Source of the DNA: Ephydatia muelleri
Lineage: Eukaryota > Porifera > Demospongiae > Spongillida > Spongillidae
Direction of reading: 5' to 3'
DNA length: 64,000 nt
Assembly (NCBI GenBank): GCA_013339895.1
Contig: JABACO010000148.1
Coordinates: 1 to 64,000, forward strand
Below are positions 41,901 to 51,523 of the stretch, piece by piece; position 1 is the first letter of the stretch, and each line of letters opens with the position of its first letter. The notes below the pieces were generated by a model. It did no database searches, was not told the origin of the DNA, and saw nothing but the letters and a program-made list of their open reading frames with translations. The position numbers and the translations under genes were made by a program.

Positions 41901-44900
41901 GGTCTTTGTCGGTTGTTTTCGAGGACAAAAGAACGTCTTCTGCTGCTTCGCCCAATGACTCACGATCCCCCGTGAGCGGAGCACGATATAATCCAGCATA
42001 AGGCGGGAGTTATCAATGCTGACAGCTATACTATATATGGAGGAAACGCTCACAATGAATAAATGGGTTATTGACCACCAGATGGATCGAATGGGAAATA
42101 AAAGGCAGATTGGGTTGGATAGAGGGGGGGGGGGGAGGGGGAGGGGGAGGGGGGAGGGGAGGGGGAGGGGAGGGGTGGTGGCGGGCTGCGGACAGGATAC
42201 ATGAATGAAGTAATGGCATGGTAATTTGCATTTTTACTGTAATTGCAGTGTCGAGTGTGCCTTTCTTCATGATACAAGATTCAACTCTAAACTTTCACTG
42301 GGACTTTCAAAACATCTTGTCAAACTCGACAATCATCCAGGTGAAGTATGATTGTTTCAATCCACGTGCTCCTACTGACGGCTATGTAAGTACTGCGTAT
42401 TAAGGCAAGGTCGCTTGACATTGCGTGGATGCGTGATGCGTCTTAGATAAATTTACCTGAATGAATTCCTAGTTAGATCATAAAGTTTATAAAATATAAT
42501 GACATCCTTGTATTACACAATTTACACACATGTATGATTAATGCATGATGTCCTTTCAAGACTTGGCAATTGTACATAATTATATGGAAGTTCATGGTAG
42601 TAATTATATCTGGTACATGTATCTTGGTCACTACTGGTATTGTGAATGAAATACTTTTCAGAACACATGGAATACGAGAAAAAGGGTGTCCACATTTGAA
42701 CTAATTCCTATATCCAAAGTCACCAAGGGCACAAGTTGTGAAGTATGCATCACAGGATCAAATGCGACTGTTTTGAGCACCAAAGTAACTTTTTCCTATG
42801 GTAAGTGTTGTGGTATGCTTGAGATTTAATTTTAATGAATATGAGCATTTTTGGATTTTCGTACAGGTAACTACTGCACTAATGTAGAGTACAACATCTC
42901 ATCAGACTGGCAGAATGTTGTGATACAGTCTGACAACGTTGCTTGCTTCAGCTGCATTTTACCTGGACACAACAAAAGTGATATCTGGCAAGTGAATGGC
43001 AAGAACGCAGCTCAAAATATTACTGCAGAGGGATCATTGATTGTTACCAACCCTTTGGAAGTATTTGGAGATTCAATTATGACCTCTAAACTTACATGCG
43101 GCAATAGTGAATCAAATACGTCCATTACGGCATTCGTGATGTTTGCAGGTAAGGATGTGAACATGTGAACTCCTCCTATCTTGTTGATGCATGCATACAC
43201 ATTATATAACCCATTCATAATTGATTGTAAACTGGATCTAATTGGAAGTCAGTCCAGAATTCCTGTTCTTTAATTTAAGCTTTGACTTGATTGGAGTGAC
43301 GTAAAAGTATTGTCTGTTCATAGATTGAAGACCTTAAATCAAATAGTGTCACCTCTTGCAATGGCCAAATATCCCTACACTTGTTACAGCAGCTTCAATA
43401 CTGTCTCAACTGTAGGCATATATAATATCTCATCAGACTTGCATAATGTTGTGATAAGTCAGATAATGTAAGATACTCATCATGTTCAGACATTGATGGC
43501 ATCTACTTTTAAAGTATAAAAGCCACTAGCTTTCACAAAAAAAGGCTAGTTTAAAGATTGCGCTGCTATATCACTAATTTGAGAAAAGCAAAGCAGAGAG
43601 GATTGAATAAAATTGCCCAACTGGGAATGCCGTTGTGTGCAATCAATTAATTTATATGGATTTACATATGACATGCTTGGTAATTCTCCCACCAGCCCCA
43701 CCTGATGTGGTAAACATCCTGAACATCACCACGACTCTTGTCTCTCTCAACCACATCCGCATCAACTGGACCGCCCCCGCCAGCAACAATGCTCCCATCA
43801 CCTCCTATAATGTCACCTACTGTATTGCAGATCCCATCACCAGGAACACCATTGGTTCTGAGATCTCTGCAGTGGTCACTACGACCTCAGTCGATGTTGC
43901 CCCAATGACGTTGAATCGCATGTACAGGGTCTCCTTCGTAGCCACGAATAGTGAGGGTAGAAGCCCACCAACTTACTACTTCATGAACGCAACCACATCT
44001 AGTGAGTGTGTATGCGGAGGTGTGAGGGTGTGTGATAAGAAAAATGTGGAGATGATGTGATGGATGGGAGTGGACTATTGGCCTGTGGGGAGGTATGAGG
44101 GGAGGGATGAGGGGAGGCATGAGGGGATGCATGAGGGGAGGGATGAGGGGAGGAGCATGAGGGGAGGCATGAGGGGAGGCATGAGGGCATGAGGGGAAGC
44201 ATGAGGGGAGGGATGAGGGGAGGCCAGAGGGGAGGCATGAGGGGAGGCATGAGGGGAGGCATGAGGGGAAGCATGAGGGGAGGCATGAGGGGAGGTATGA
44301 AGGGAGGCATGAGGGCATGAGGGGAAGCATGAGGGGAGGCATGAGGGGAGGCCAGAGGGGAGGCATGAGGGGGGAGGCATGAGGGGAGGGGCATGTGGGG
44401 AGGCATGAGGGGAGGCATGAGGGGGGAGGCATGAGGGGAGGCCAGAGGGGAGGCATGAGGGGAGGCATGAGGGGAGGCATGAGGGGAGGCATGAGAGGAA
44501 GCATGAGGGGAGGCATGAGGGGAGGGGCATGAGGGGAGGCATGAGGGGAGGCATGAGGGGAGGCATGAGGGGGGAGGCATGAGGGGAGGCCAGAGGGGAG
44601 GCATGAGGGGAGTCATGAGGGGAGGCATGAGGGGAAGCATGAGGGGAGGCATGAGGGGAGGGGCATGAGGGGGGAGGCATGAGGGGAGGCATGAGGGGAG
44701 GCATGATGGGAGGCATGAGGGGGAGGCATGAGGGGAGTTGTGTGTGTGTTTATGAACGCATCGAATTGGATGGAACTTTGGTCTTCCATACTTCACTTTC
44801 TCTCTGTTTCTCTGACTAGATGATGCTACTCCAGTCAACTTCACAGTAGCCTCAGTGTCCACTGATGCAGTCATAGTCACCTGGACCCTCTCCCCTCTCA

Positions 44901-45191
44901 ACACCTTCACATCAGCAGATGCATTCCGTGTGCAGTTAGACTATTTCACCCTTTGCGTTTCACATGCTGAATCAGCAGCACATGGCGGTCAGTGTCGGGA
45001 CATTGCATTTGATCCTGATCAGTATAGGGTGAACCAAACGATTAATGCAACTGTCAATTTGACTGGAGTGACTGCTAGTTCCAGGGAGAGGTACCAGTTA
45101 ACTCTCAATCTGACAGCTTATTATTCAAATCCATTTGGACGCAGCTCTGCAGCTGTGATCTCTGCAAATGTAATAGGTGACTTGGAGAGAG

Positions 45192-45232
<41 letters not shown>

Positions 45233-45791
45233 GAGAGAATCCATATAGGTTGCATTTTCAACGTCTATCGTAGAGTAACATAGCAAAGGTGATGTAACAA
45301 AAGATGTGTTAGCTCCATTAAGCACACCTCTTTGTGTATGACAAACATTGTTCAATACCATTGTTGCGTTCTTTATAGCCCAAATTGCTACGCAAGCCAT
45401 CACTTCCGTTACTAAAGGTAATTTGATACACACCAAATTGTACTCAGTGATCACGTTTTGAAGTACTAATAATAGTTACCTTCTACAAATGTGTCAGAAT
45501 GTTGCATGCATACATGTAGATGTCAAGCATGGTACATTTGATGCGTATATACTGTTTTCAAAGTATGATGTGTTCAATTATATGATAATACGTTGCTCAC
45601 CAGTGGAGTAGTTGAGAAATAGGATGAGAAATAGGATAGAAGAGAGTGAGAGGGATTAGAGGGTAAGAGGGGGAGAGAAGGAGAGAGGAAAGAGGGAGAG
45701 AGAGGAAGAGAGGGAGAGAAGGTAAGAAAGGAAGAGAGAGGGAGAAGAGGAGAGAGGGGGAAGAAGGGGGAGCTAGAGGAAGAGGGGGAAA

Positions 45792-45828
<37 letters not shown>

Positions 45829-48800
45829 GGAGAATGCGCATTCCATACATGATTGGATTTTGATACAGATTGCTTCACATCAAAGTAGAATGCAAGTACT
45901 GCAATCTCCACGTTTATTCACGATGTCTTACATGTGTAGTGTAGAAAAACATATTAAAGGTCCCATTTACTGTGATTGGATTTTGTCTTACAATAGGATT
46001 ACATTTTTAACAGCTTTATCGCAACAGATGTTTAGGATCGTTTCTGCGAAAAGGGACTTAACACATGTTTTTTTTTATTTCAATTTTTATTTTAGAAATC
46101 TGAAAAGTCCTCTACACATTGTTTCTTACTCACTAACAATCGAAGTATCTGTCATGGAGTTAAAAGGCGCAGAATTTTTAATCAGTCATGCATTTCAACG
46201 CAAGCGTTACATTTCTATTGCGCGTATAGGAAATTTTATGATGTATGCGCTAGGTCCCGATCTCATTTGAACTGTATTTTCGTTTTGTGCGTTGCAACAA
46301 TTGTTCAGTACCATCTTTGCATTCTTCACATCGAACCCACCCAAAGTTCTGCACCAGCCAACTCTTCCATATATTTCATTATCAAGATAATGATACTCAT
46401 CAGATTGCACCCAGGATCCCATTTTGAAGTGCTTATAATAGCAGCATTTACGTTAGGGTCCGTTTCCATGCAATCATGAATGTGCTGGAATGTGTTTCAT
46501 GTGCATGCATACATGTACATGTAGATGTCGAAATTGATACATTACATACATAAATACGTATGTATTCTATGTATTGAAACGTTCAAGGATAAATATGAAT
46601 TAAACGTCGGTGTTGTAAGGAGATGATTTCATTATTTACTACTAATCTTAATAAAGAATAATTCATGCTACATTGCCTAATCATTAAACAGCACTATACA
46701 CTGTTTTACATTCATGTAATAATGTTTAATGACTGATGATATTTATCTTTATGGTTTCCTCTCTCTACAGATGCCCTGATAAAGACATTAGCAACCCTTT
46801 TTTCATTTCTACTCATAGCAACTGCATGTCTATGTATTGGATTGCTTCTGCTTCGAGCAGTAATAAAGTAAGATAATGTACTTGGTGCTTTGCAATTACA
46901 TATTCTGCAATGCACAAAAATATGTTTAAAAATGTTCTATCATTTTACAAATCACAATACTGAAATATATAGGTCCTTTGTACATCAAGTAATGAATATG
47001 CACAAGCTAGGCAGTCAAAGTGTTGTTTCAAACAAAACGAATTCATAATAATTAATTCTGGGAATCCAGTAAGCATACTGAAATTAAATTTAGTCGTACT
47101 GATTTAATTATTTCATGCAATTATACAAATTGAAACAAGACAATACGAATGGAATAAATGCTCATATATCATCCGAAGTCTGTCTTTGAGATTATTTGAT
47201 ACCGTATCAAGGTCACTCTGATCTGTTATTGTCATTCTGTAGCAATAATAAAACTTCACTATGAAACTATATTTGTTGAGTAGCGATACTTGCTTCCCTT
47301 TACCGAAACAGTCAAGATGATTTTTTGATTTCTGGCAAGTCCGTCAATTTAACCCCCTTTAACGCTTATACTGATAGAGCCTTTGCAATGGAGTAGCTGG
47401 CTACATCTTTTCTGATCTCTGCCCATTGTCCGCCAAATGGAAAAGAGTTTATGCATTCATCCAAAATTATATCTTTACCTAAGTATTTTTCCATTCCCTT
47501 GCACAATTTTACCGCAATCATGTTGATTAAAAAACTGCGTAATGATCATATATGTGCAACCTCCATGCACATTAAACATTCTCATATGCATGAATACATA
47601 TACGTGTAAGTGAACATAATGCATGGTTGCATTGCTTTTGTGATGAAATCAAAATGTACATTACCAATATGATTAACTGCGTGCATGTGTCTAACTTTCA
47701 TCTGCCACAGACGGTCAAAACAAGCCAGAAAACGTGACATTTCACAATTAACGATCATGGTATCTAGTCATTATTTCACAGTTACATGTACGTTGATATT
47801 ATTATATATATTTTTACGCAGCTTGTACCACATGCACCGTTGGTAAAAGCTGTAAGCATGACATCAATTACAACACATCTTGATAAGCTAGAACCCTCAA
47901 CGCTTGCCAATTGTGAACACATTGAGGAGAAATATCCACCCCAATGTGATGGTAACCCAAGTGATACTGCAAACCAGAATCTGACTATAATACCTACCAT
48001 TTCATTTGCAAAATGTGTTTCCAGTTACGTGGGAATTGGCGATGTTGGGAACATAGTTTTCCAAACTGAGCCTGTAGATTCACCTTGTCCTACAATTCTC
48101 GAATCATCCCTGCAAAGCAACGCCTTATCAACGGTCATATTACAAGATTCATCCGTTGAGAGTGTGGAATTTAATCGCTCATTAACAAATGTCGGAATGA
48201 GATATTATGATTCAGATCACGTGGTCACTCAGCAGCACACCAACATGAGCAGAAACATGTCTTCTGGGACCGAAGATGAAGCAAATGCGATTGACTGTAC
48301 TACTTTCGACAAAGAGCATTGCTCCGACTACAAAGATACTGCAAACGAGAGTTTGACTACATTACCGACCAGTTCTTTTGTAAACTGTGTTTCCGGTTAC
48401 ATGGGAAGTACTGATATTGGAAACACTGTTTTCCTGGCGAGGGGTCATTTGAATAAAGACCCTGCAGATTCACATTTTTCTACAATTCTAGAATCCCACC
48501 TGCCAAGCAGCGCCTTATCAACGGTCATATTACAAGGCTCTTCGGCCACTGAGAGCGGGGAAGTTTGCAACTCATTAAATAATGACGAAATCACATCGCA
48601 CTGTGATTCAGATCACTTGACCACCTATATTGTCGACATGAGCAGAGCGACATTCACCGCCGGATCCGAGGACGAAGTAAACATGCTTGACTTTACTAAT
48701 TTCGGCAAAGGCCATTGTTCCGGCTACATAACAGATCCCAGCAAACAGCACTTCTCTGACCACACTGACGATTTCAAACAGCACTCCTCTGAGCACATCG

Positions 48801-48880
48801 ATCACTGCGAACCGGACCAGGTTGATAATATATTCACTGCGTATATCGACCACTTTAGATTAATTTGTGACCCACAATGA
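29917..48880 (+). CDS. Ig/fibronectin III single-pass receptor
   Basis: Eight exons: 29917-30004, 42249-42385, 42662-42800, 42867-43148, 43696-44001, 44820-45176, 46771-46859, 47822-48880. They join in phase to 818 codons plus stop. Residues 1-20 are a signal peptide (MRDLRRLVAFLVMIPF). Residues 30-121 are beta-rich, with CEVCITGSN suggesting an FN3-like fold. Residues 122-215 are Ig-like (FSCILPG...IWQVNG...LTCGNSE). Residues 216-317 and 318-436 are FN3 modules, the first with RINWTAPASNNAPITSYNVT. Residues 442-463 form the membrane helix. The 350-residue tail has two tandem repeats of about 110 residues. Many NxS/T sites suit a glycosylated surface protein. Phase-1 boundaries are typical of extracellular modules. 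The exon 7 donor is weak (gca|gtaata); a stronger gtaaga lies 8 bp later but is out of phase. The ligand is unknown, and no kinase or phosphatase domain is present. Confidence 0.75.
30716..30815 (+). CDS. Candidate alternative first exon (copy A2)
   Basis: Counterpart of 5039-5138: 33 codons from ATG to a CGTG|gtaagt donor, phase 1, inside receptor intron 1. Length and frame are conserved between the copies while nearby intron sequence has indels, which mildly supports coding function. The peptide is unrecognised. Confidence 0.35.
31281..31378 (+). repeat. 5' LTR, left part, with NRF1-like palindrome
   Basis: Contains a TATA-like ttatatatatg at 31307-31317 followed at 31319-31330 by TGCGCATGCGCA, a perfect match to the NRF1 consensus YGCGCATGCGCR. 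The LTR resumes at 32319-32350 after the nested hAT. Confidence 0.85.
31379..32318 (-). mobile_element. Decayed hAT transposon nested in the 5' LTR
   Basis: Terminal inverted repeats CAGCGGCGGACG and CAGTGGCGGACG bound a 940-bp insertion. Comparison with the intact 3' LTR gives a GTGTG duplication of exactly 5 bp (ambiguous because it lies in a GT run). hAT families with 5-bp duplications are known, so a hAT5-like assignment is possible. G/C runs lie next to both ends. The C-terminal end of a transposase is retained on the minus strand. Confidence 0.85.
31617..31826 (-). pseudogene. hAT transposase C-terminal dimerisation fragment
   Basis: A 69-codon open stretch ending in TAA contains SGLRRLKTYLRSTMTGERMN followed by GLALLAVHR, then RRMKLSF near the end. 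This is the hallmark of the hAT C-terminal dimerisation region of ZMYM1/TTF-type transposases (LRRLKTYLRSTM..ERLNGLALLNIHR). The catalytic part is deleted, so the fragment is a non-functional remnant and the element must have moved with help from another copy. Confidence 0.8.
32352..32369 (+). other. Primer binding site, tRNA-Ser(GCU)-like
   Basis: TGGCGACGAGGGTGGGAT starts one base after the 5' LTR. It is complementary to a tRNA 3' end of ATCCCACCCTCGTCGCCA; animal tRNA-Ser(GCU) ends in CCCATCCTCGTCG plus CCA, one mismatch away. The match is from memory of tRNA sequences. Confidence 0.7.
32368..36466 (+). pseudogene. Ty3/gypsy gag-pol, frameshifted
   Basis: The first frame runs from the ATG at 32368 to 34290: gag, two CCHC zinc knuckles (near 32986 and 33046), aspartic protease with DTGAELSLIP (33310-33340), and reverse transcriptase with YMDDILVTG (about 34171-34197). 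A frameshift at a T run near 34260, with a short deletion in the RT thumb region, moves the frame to 34254-35501: RT end, RNase H (TDHKPLCKLFG) and the integrase HHCC zinc domain. A second shift near 35345 continues with the integrase catalytic core, broken by TGA at 35603-35605 after SDNGPQF and by TAA at 35993-35995. The last frame (36026-36466) has the GPY-like C-terminus. At least two frameshifts and two stops make the copy defective. Confidence 0.9.
36466..36481 (+). other. Polypurine tract
   Basis: AAAGGGGGAAGGCAGA immediately before the 3' LTR, the expected plus-strand priming site. Confidence 0.75.
36482..36606 (+). repeat. 3' LTR (125 bp)
   Basis: Intact LTR, with the TGCGCATGCGCA palindrome at 36520-36531. 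It serves as the reference that defines the nested hAT insertion in the 5' LTR. Confidence 0.93.
37189..38140. other. Unassigned stretch between mobile elements
   Basis: Only short reading frames; lies in the block missing from A1. A GGTGGTGGTGGTG run is at 37804-37819. May be LTR or untranslated parts of the neighbouring gypsy fragments. Confidence 0.4.
38150..38600 (-). pseudogene. Third Ty3/gypsy integrase fragment
   Basis: On the minus strand, fragments FESTVLHQALK, LRSYVKKEEDLEQPISLALY and DYRTAQQPYTGG fit the end of a gypsy integrase core (pattern LR.YV....DWE...P..LYAYRTA...STG). Several frames and stops are involved. It is separate from the integrase C-terminus at 38999-39442. Confidence 0.6.
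38690..41965 (-). mobile_element. Second Ty3/gypsy element (Mag/K02A2.6-like), degenerate
   Basis: Reading the minus strand from right: gag (41965-41600), two CCHC knuckles (CYRCDRGPHRKENC and CYNCQKRGHFSACC, about 41250-41350), protease KIDTGADVSVIP (about 41100), RT with MDDVLVFG (40340-40373), RNase H with LADASSHGSGA (about 39935), and integrase end plus tail (39442-38999). A purine-type GAGTGGGAGATG near 38715 precedes a probable LTR. Integrase core is missing between 39442 and about 39600, where an unrelated C-rich insertion sits. The A1 copy retains only gag, protease and the RT start. The element is dead, with many frame breaks. Confidence 0.8.
41480..41575. mobile_element. Short palindromic MITE, A2 copy
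   Basis: Same insertion as 6790-6899 with the CACCATGAT duplications at 41471-41479 and 41576-41584; the centre is partly deleted. Confidence 0.8.
42123..42177. repeat. G-rich tract
   Basis: Counterpart of 7437-7522, upstream of receptor exon 2. Confidence 0.9.
44087..44735. repeat. Intronic minisatellite GGAGGCATGAGGG
   Basis: About 650 bp in receptor intron 5, half the length of the A1 array. Confidence 0.95.
45185..45236. repeat. (GA)n tract
   Basis: GAGAGA run just after the exon 6 donor; shorter in A1 at 11030-11056. Confidence 0.9.
45640..45833. repeat. GA-rich low-complexity tract
   Basis: Counterpart of 11428-11826, shortened. Confidence 0.9.
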
Positions 48881-48925
48881 ACGTATGGCGCACAGAGCAA
48901 GCCAAACCCTATCATTTCATTGTTT

Positions 48926-48931
48926 AATAAA
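48926..48931 (+). terminator. Poly(A) signal AATAAA of the receptor gene
   Basis: Canonical AATAAA 46 bp after the stop codon, in a T-rich 3' UTR. It is missing in A1, whose homology ends before it. Confidence 0.7.
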
Positions 48932-49177
48932 GCTGCCATGTATTAATTGACGCTGTTAATGTATTAAGAAGTGCAGAAAATAGGCATGTCGATCTGCGTG
49001 GAATTATAATTTTTTTAACCACAGTCAAGTACTTGTATATCTATTATGTGTTCATTATTAAATTTCTTTTACTTTACATAATTATTAAGGGGGGGCGGAG
49101 GAGTTTCACGATCAGTTTTCACCATATATCATTGTTAGACCATATAAGTATCCTCTGCATCCACAAAAACGCGTAGA

Positions 49178-49302
49178 AATCAATTCTTGATTATCAATTG
49201 ATTTGCCACTTACATTCTCGTACACATTGTTAACGGTTTGTACCAGGTATGTAAACATTTTGTACCAGAATGTAAGTGACAAATCAATTGAAAATCAAGA
49301 AT
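49178..49302. repeat. Hairpin repeat
   Basis: CAATTCTTGATTATCAATTG returns inverted at the right end, with ACTTACATTCT inside; a 125-bp imperfect palindrome, probably a MITE. Confidence 0.7.
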
Positions 49303-49331
49303 TGAGTTTTTTTGCTGTGATCCGCCCCCTG

Positions 49332-49584
49332 CACTGGTGGAAATGATTCTATGGCAGTAGACATTATGCGTGTTTCAAGGATTTTGTCTCAAAACATCTC
49401 TGTTTCATCGTGTGCCAGCTACGTGGGTGGAGATGCTGAACACCTTTAGAAACATTTGTTAGCAAAAATTGTCAATTGACCCATTCTGACTTAGTAGTGT
49501 GTTGGTAGCCGGCGGACTTTGCAGTCCAAAATCCTTGAAACATGCATTTTTCCCATCCGCCCCATTGAATCATTCCCACCAGTG
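49332..49584. mobile_element. MITE of 253 bp
   Basis: Ends CACTGGTGGAAATGATTC and CACTGGTGGGAATGATTC are inverted repeats; similarity continues for about 50 bp including GTTTCAAGGATTTTG. No coding capacity. The superfamily is not assignable because no clear target duplication is seen. Confidence 0.75.
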
Positions 49585-49934
49585 GGTGTGGTTTTCAATC
49601 CTTCACCTCTCTTTGTAGATACTATGTAGGATGCAATTGTGCCTAATCGATTCACAGGTACGTATAAATATACTAAAATTAATTGTCACATTATAACTGC
49701 TGTACTTCCTTGTACAGAAGATAATTGTGAAATTAGTGGACATTATACATTTATCATTATACTTGATAACTGTAGCCAATTTCAATACAAATGATCAGGA
49801 GTAACAGTATGGAATATGTTACTTATGCTGCAAAACAAGTTAACTCAACTTTATTTTGTCTTCTTTTGATGAGGAATGTAATTGAATTGAACATGTAATC
49901 TATATAGCTACATGCTGAAATATCAGTTTATTTT

Positions 49935-50008
49935 TCATCTCACACAGTACAGGTTTTTAACACATTATTGTAATGTATTAAAAACTTGTGCTGTGTGAGA
50001 TGCAAAAT
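49935..50008. repeat. Hairpin repeat
   Basis: CATCTCACACAG with GTTTTTAA pairs with TTAAAAAC and CTGTGTGAGATG across a short loop. Confidence 0.7.
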
Positions 50009-50042
50009 AGACTGCCGAAGAAAAAGTTTATAGAAACATGCA

Positions 50043-50215
50043 ATTCAAGATTCCCTTGAGGTAGACAGAGTCTCCATTTCATTGGCTAATCAAGTGGCTT
50101 TGGCAACATCAATACTTTGGTGTTGATTGATCACTTGCCCTCTCACCAAGCGCAAGTATTGTTGTGTGCTATGACAAATAACGATCTGATGTTATGAAGG
50201 TGTGATGCATCACTT
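50043..50215. pseudogene. Rearranged pseudo-exon of the E2 gene
   Basis: The half 50055-50130 matches 55290-55345 in the same orientation (ggctttggcaacatcaatac). The half 50135-50215 matches the rest of the same exon in opposite orientation (ctctcaccaagcgcaagtat, then gatgttatgaaggtgtga). The exon at 55212-55358 was thus copied and one half flipped. Codons are no longer open throughout. Confidence 0.75.
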
Positions 50216-50404
50216 TGTATCAGTTTTAAGTATATTAACTTGTGTCATAATGATTATTATATAGCTTTTTGTATTACATTCAGTTATGCACTCACGTGTC
50301 ATAATGATTACACAGAACAGTTCTGATCAGCATCGTTGATTTTTACATTGGCCACGCAGATAGCTCCTCAATATGAAGATGATAACATTTCTAGATGATG
50401 CAGA

Positions 50405-50624
50405 CAGGAGATCGCTCTTACATGCATCACTGCGCCACAGCATTTAGTATGCAGAGTTGTGCAGAGTCTGCATATCAACCATATGCAGATGGGTATCATT
50501 GAAGTGTGTTTATATGCAGACGTCAGCATATGAACACTTCAACGATACTCATCTGCATATGGTTGGTATGCAGACTCTGCACAACTCTGCATACTAAATG
50601 CTGTGGCGCAGTGATGCATGTAGT
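50405..50624. mobile_element. Long-armed palindromic MITE
   Basis: The stretch from about 50417 (acatgcatcactgcgccac) to 50510 is mirrored at 50537-50624 with few mismatches. The arms are about 90 bp around a short centre. No coding capacity. Confidence 0.8.
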
Positions 50625-50689
50625 AGTATGTGTTGCCATGATCTACATATGTACATGTATAAAGAGTGTGTCCCTACCTCTCAAGCCGC

Positions 50690-50985
50690 GCCAAGGTCAA
50701 CCTGACCTGCCAGATGGTCTGGCATGAAAGGTCGGCCTGAAAACAGAGATGACCTTGGGCAACCCTGCGATCAAATGGTCTATTCCTTTCATGGTAGACG
50801 AAGAGGCGTATGGTGTCTAGGGGTGTGACCTTGGTCCATCTCAGCAAAGAGCTGTGATTTCGAATATTTAGACGATGCTGTGAGGCAGTCACTTCAAGCT
50901 ACCAATCAAACAGGGTTGCTGATAGTCAGGCCAGACTCCGCTTGTGACAGGTAGACCTGCCAGGCACACGGTGGGTAGTATAGTT
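50690..50985. repeat. Structured repeat-like segment, unassigned
   Basis: Contains internal inverted words (CCAAGGTCA / TGACCTTGG; CTGCCAGA / TCTGGC; AACCCTG / CAGGGTT). It could be a SINE or other folded element, but no clear tRNA A and B boxes were found. Confidence 0.35.
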
Positions 50986-51186
50986 GAATTACCAATTAGT
51001 ATTGCATAATTCCATTGGTTTGAGAAGGTGACCTGCCTTGTGAAAAAGTATATTATAATTCCCAAACTGTACTATTTTCAGAATTTATCTGCATGTAACA
51101 CAATTGCAAGACAGTACCCAATTGCAATCACAAAGATAACTTTTTCAGCTCCGTTTGCAGTAACTCAATGTGTGCAGTCAAATTTC

Positions 51187-51433
51187 TCAGTTTATCTGTA
51201 AATTCATAGGCTTTGCTGGATACATCCTGACTCCCTCACTGAGCACAGATTTCCAATGTTCACATTGTGCTAAAACATCTGACTGCCTCAGGAAAAAGTG
51301 CTGAAGTATCACCTGCAACAGTACTGGTTATAGACTGAGTGCTGTGAGTAAATCATAAAATAATACTATCACTTTTCTGTAGCAATCCAGAGAGGAAATG
51401 CCATATCTGTTTTAGTTCTTTTGGTCATTTGTA

Positions 51434-51523
<90 letters not shown>

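Noticed and set aside
48511..48880. ITAM or clear kinase-docking motif in the receptor tail
   Set aside because: Tyrosines are scattered without the paired YxxL/I spacing; only one loose ITIM-like SSYVGI is present.
50690..50985. tRNA-derived SINE or structured RNA gene
   Set aside because: Could not find a proper A box plus B box or a poly(A) or tail repeat; kept only as an unassigned repeat.
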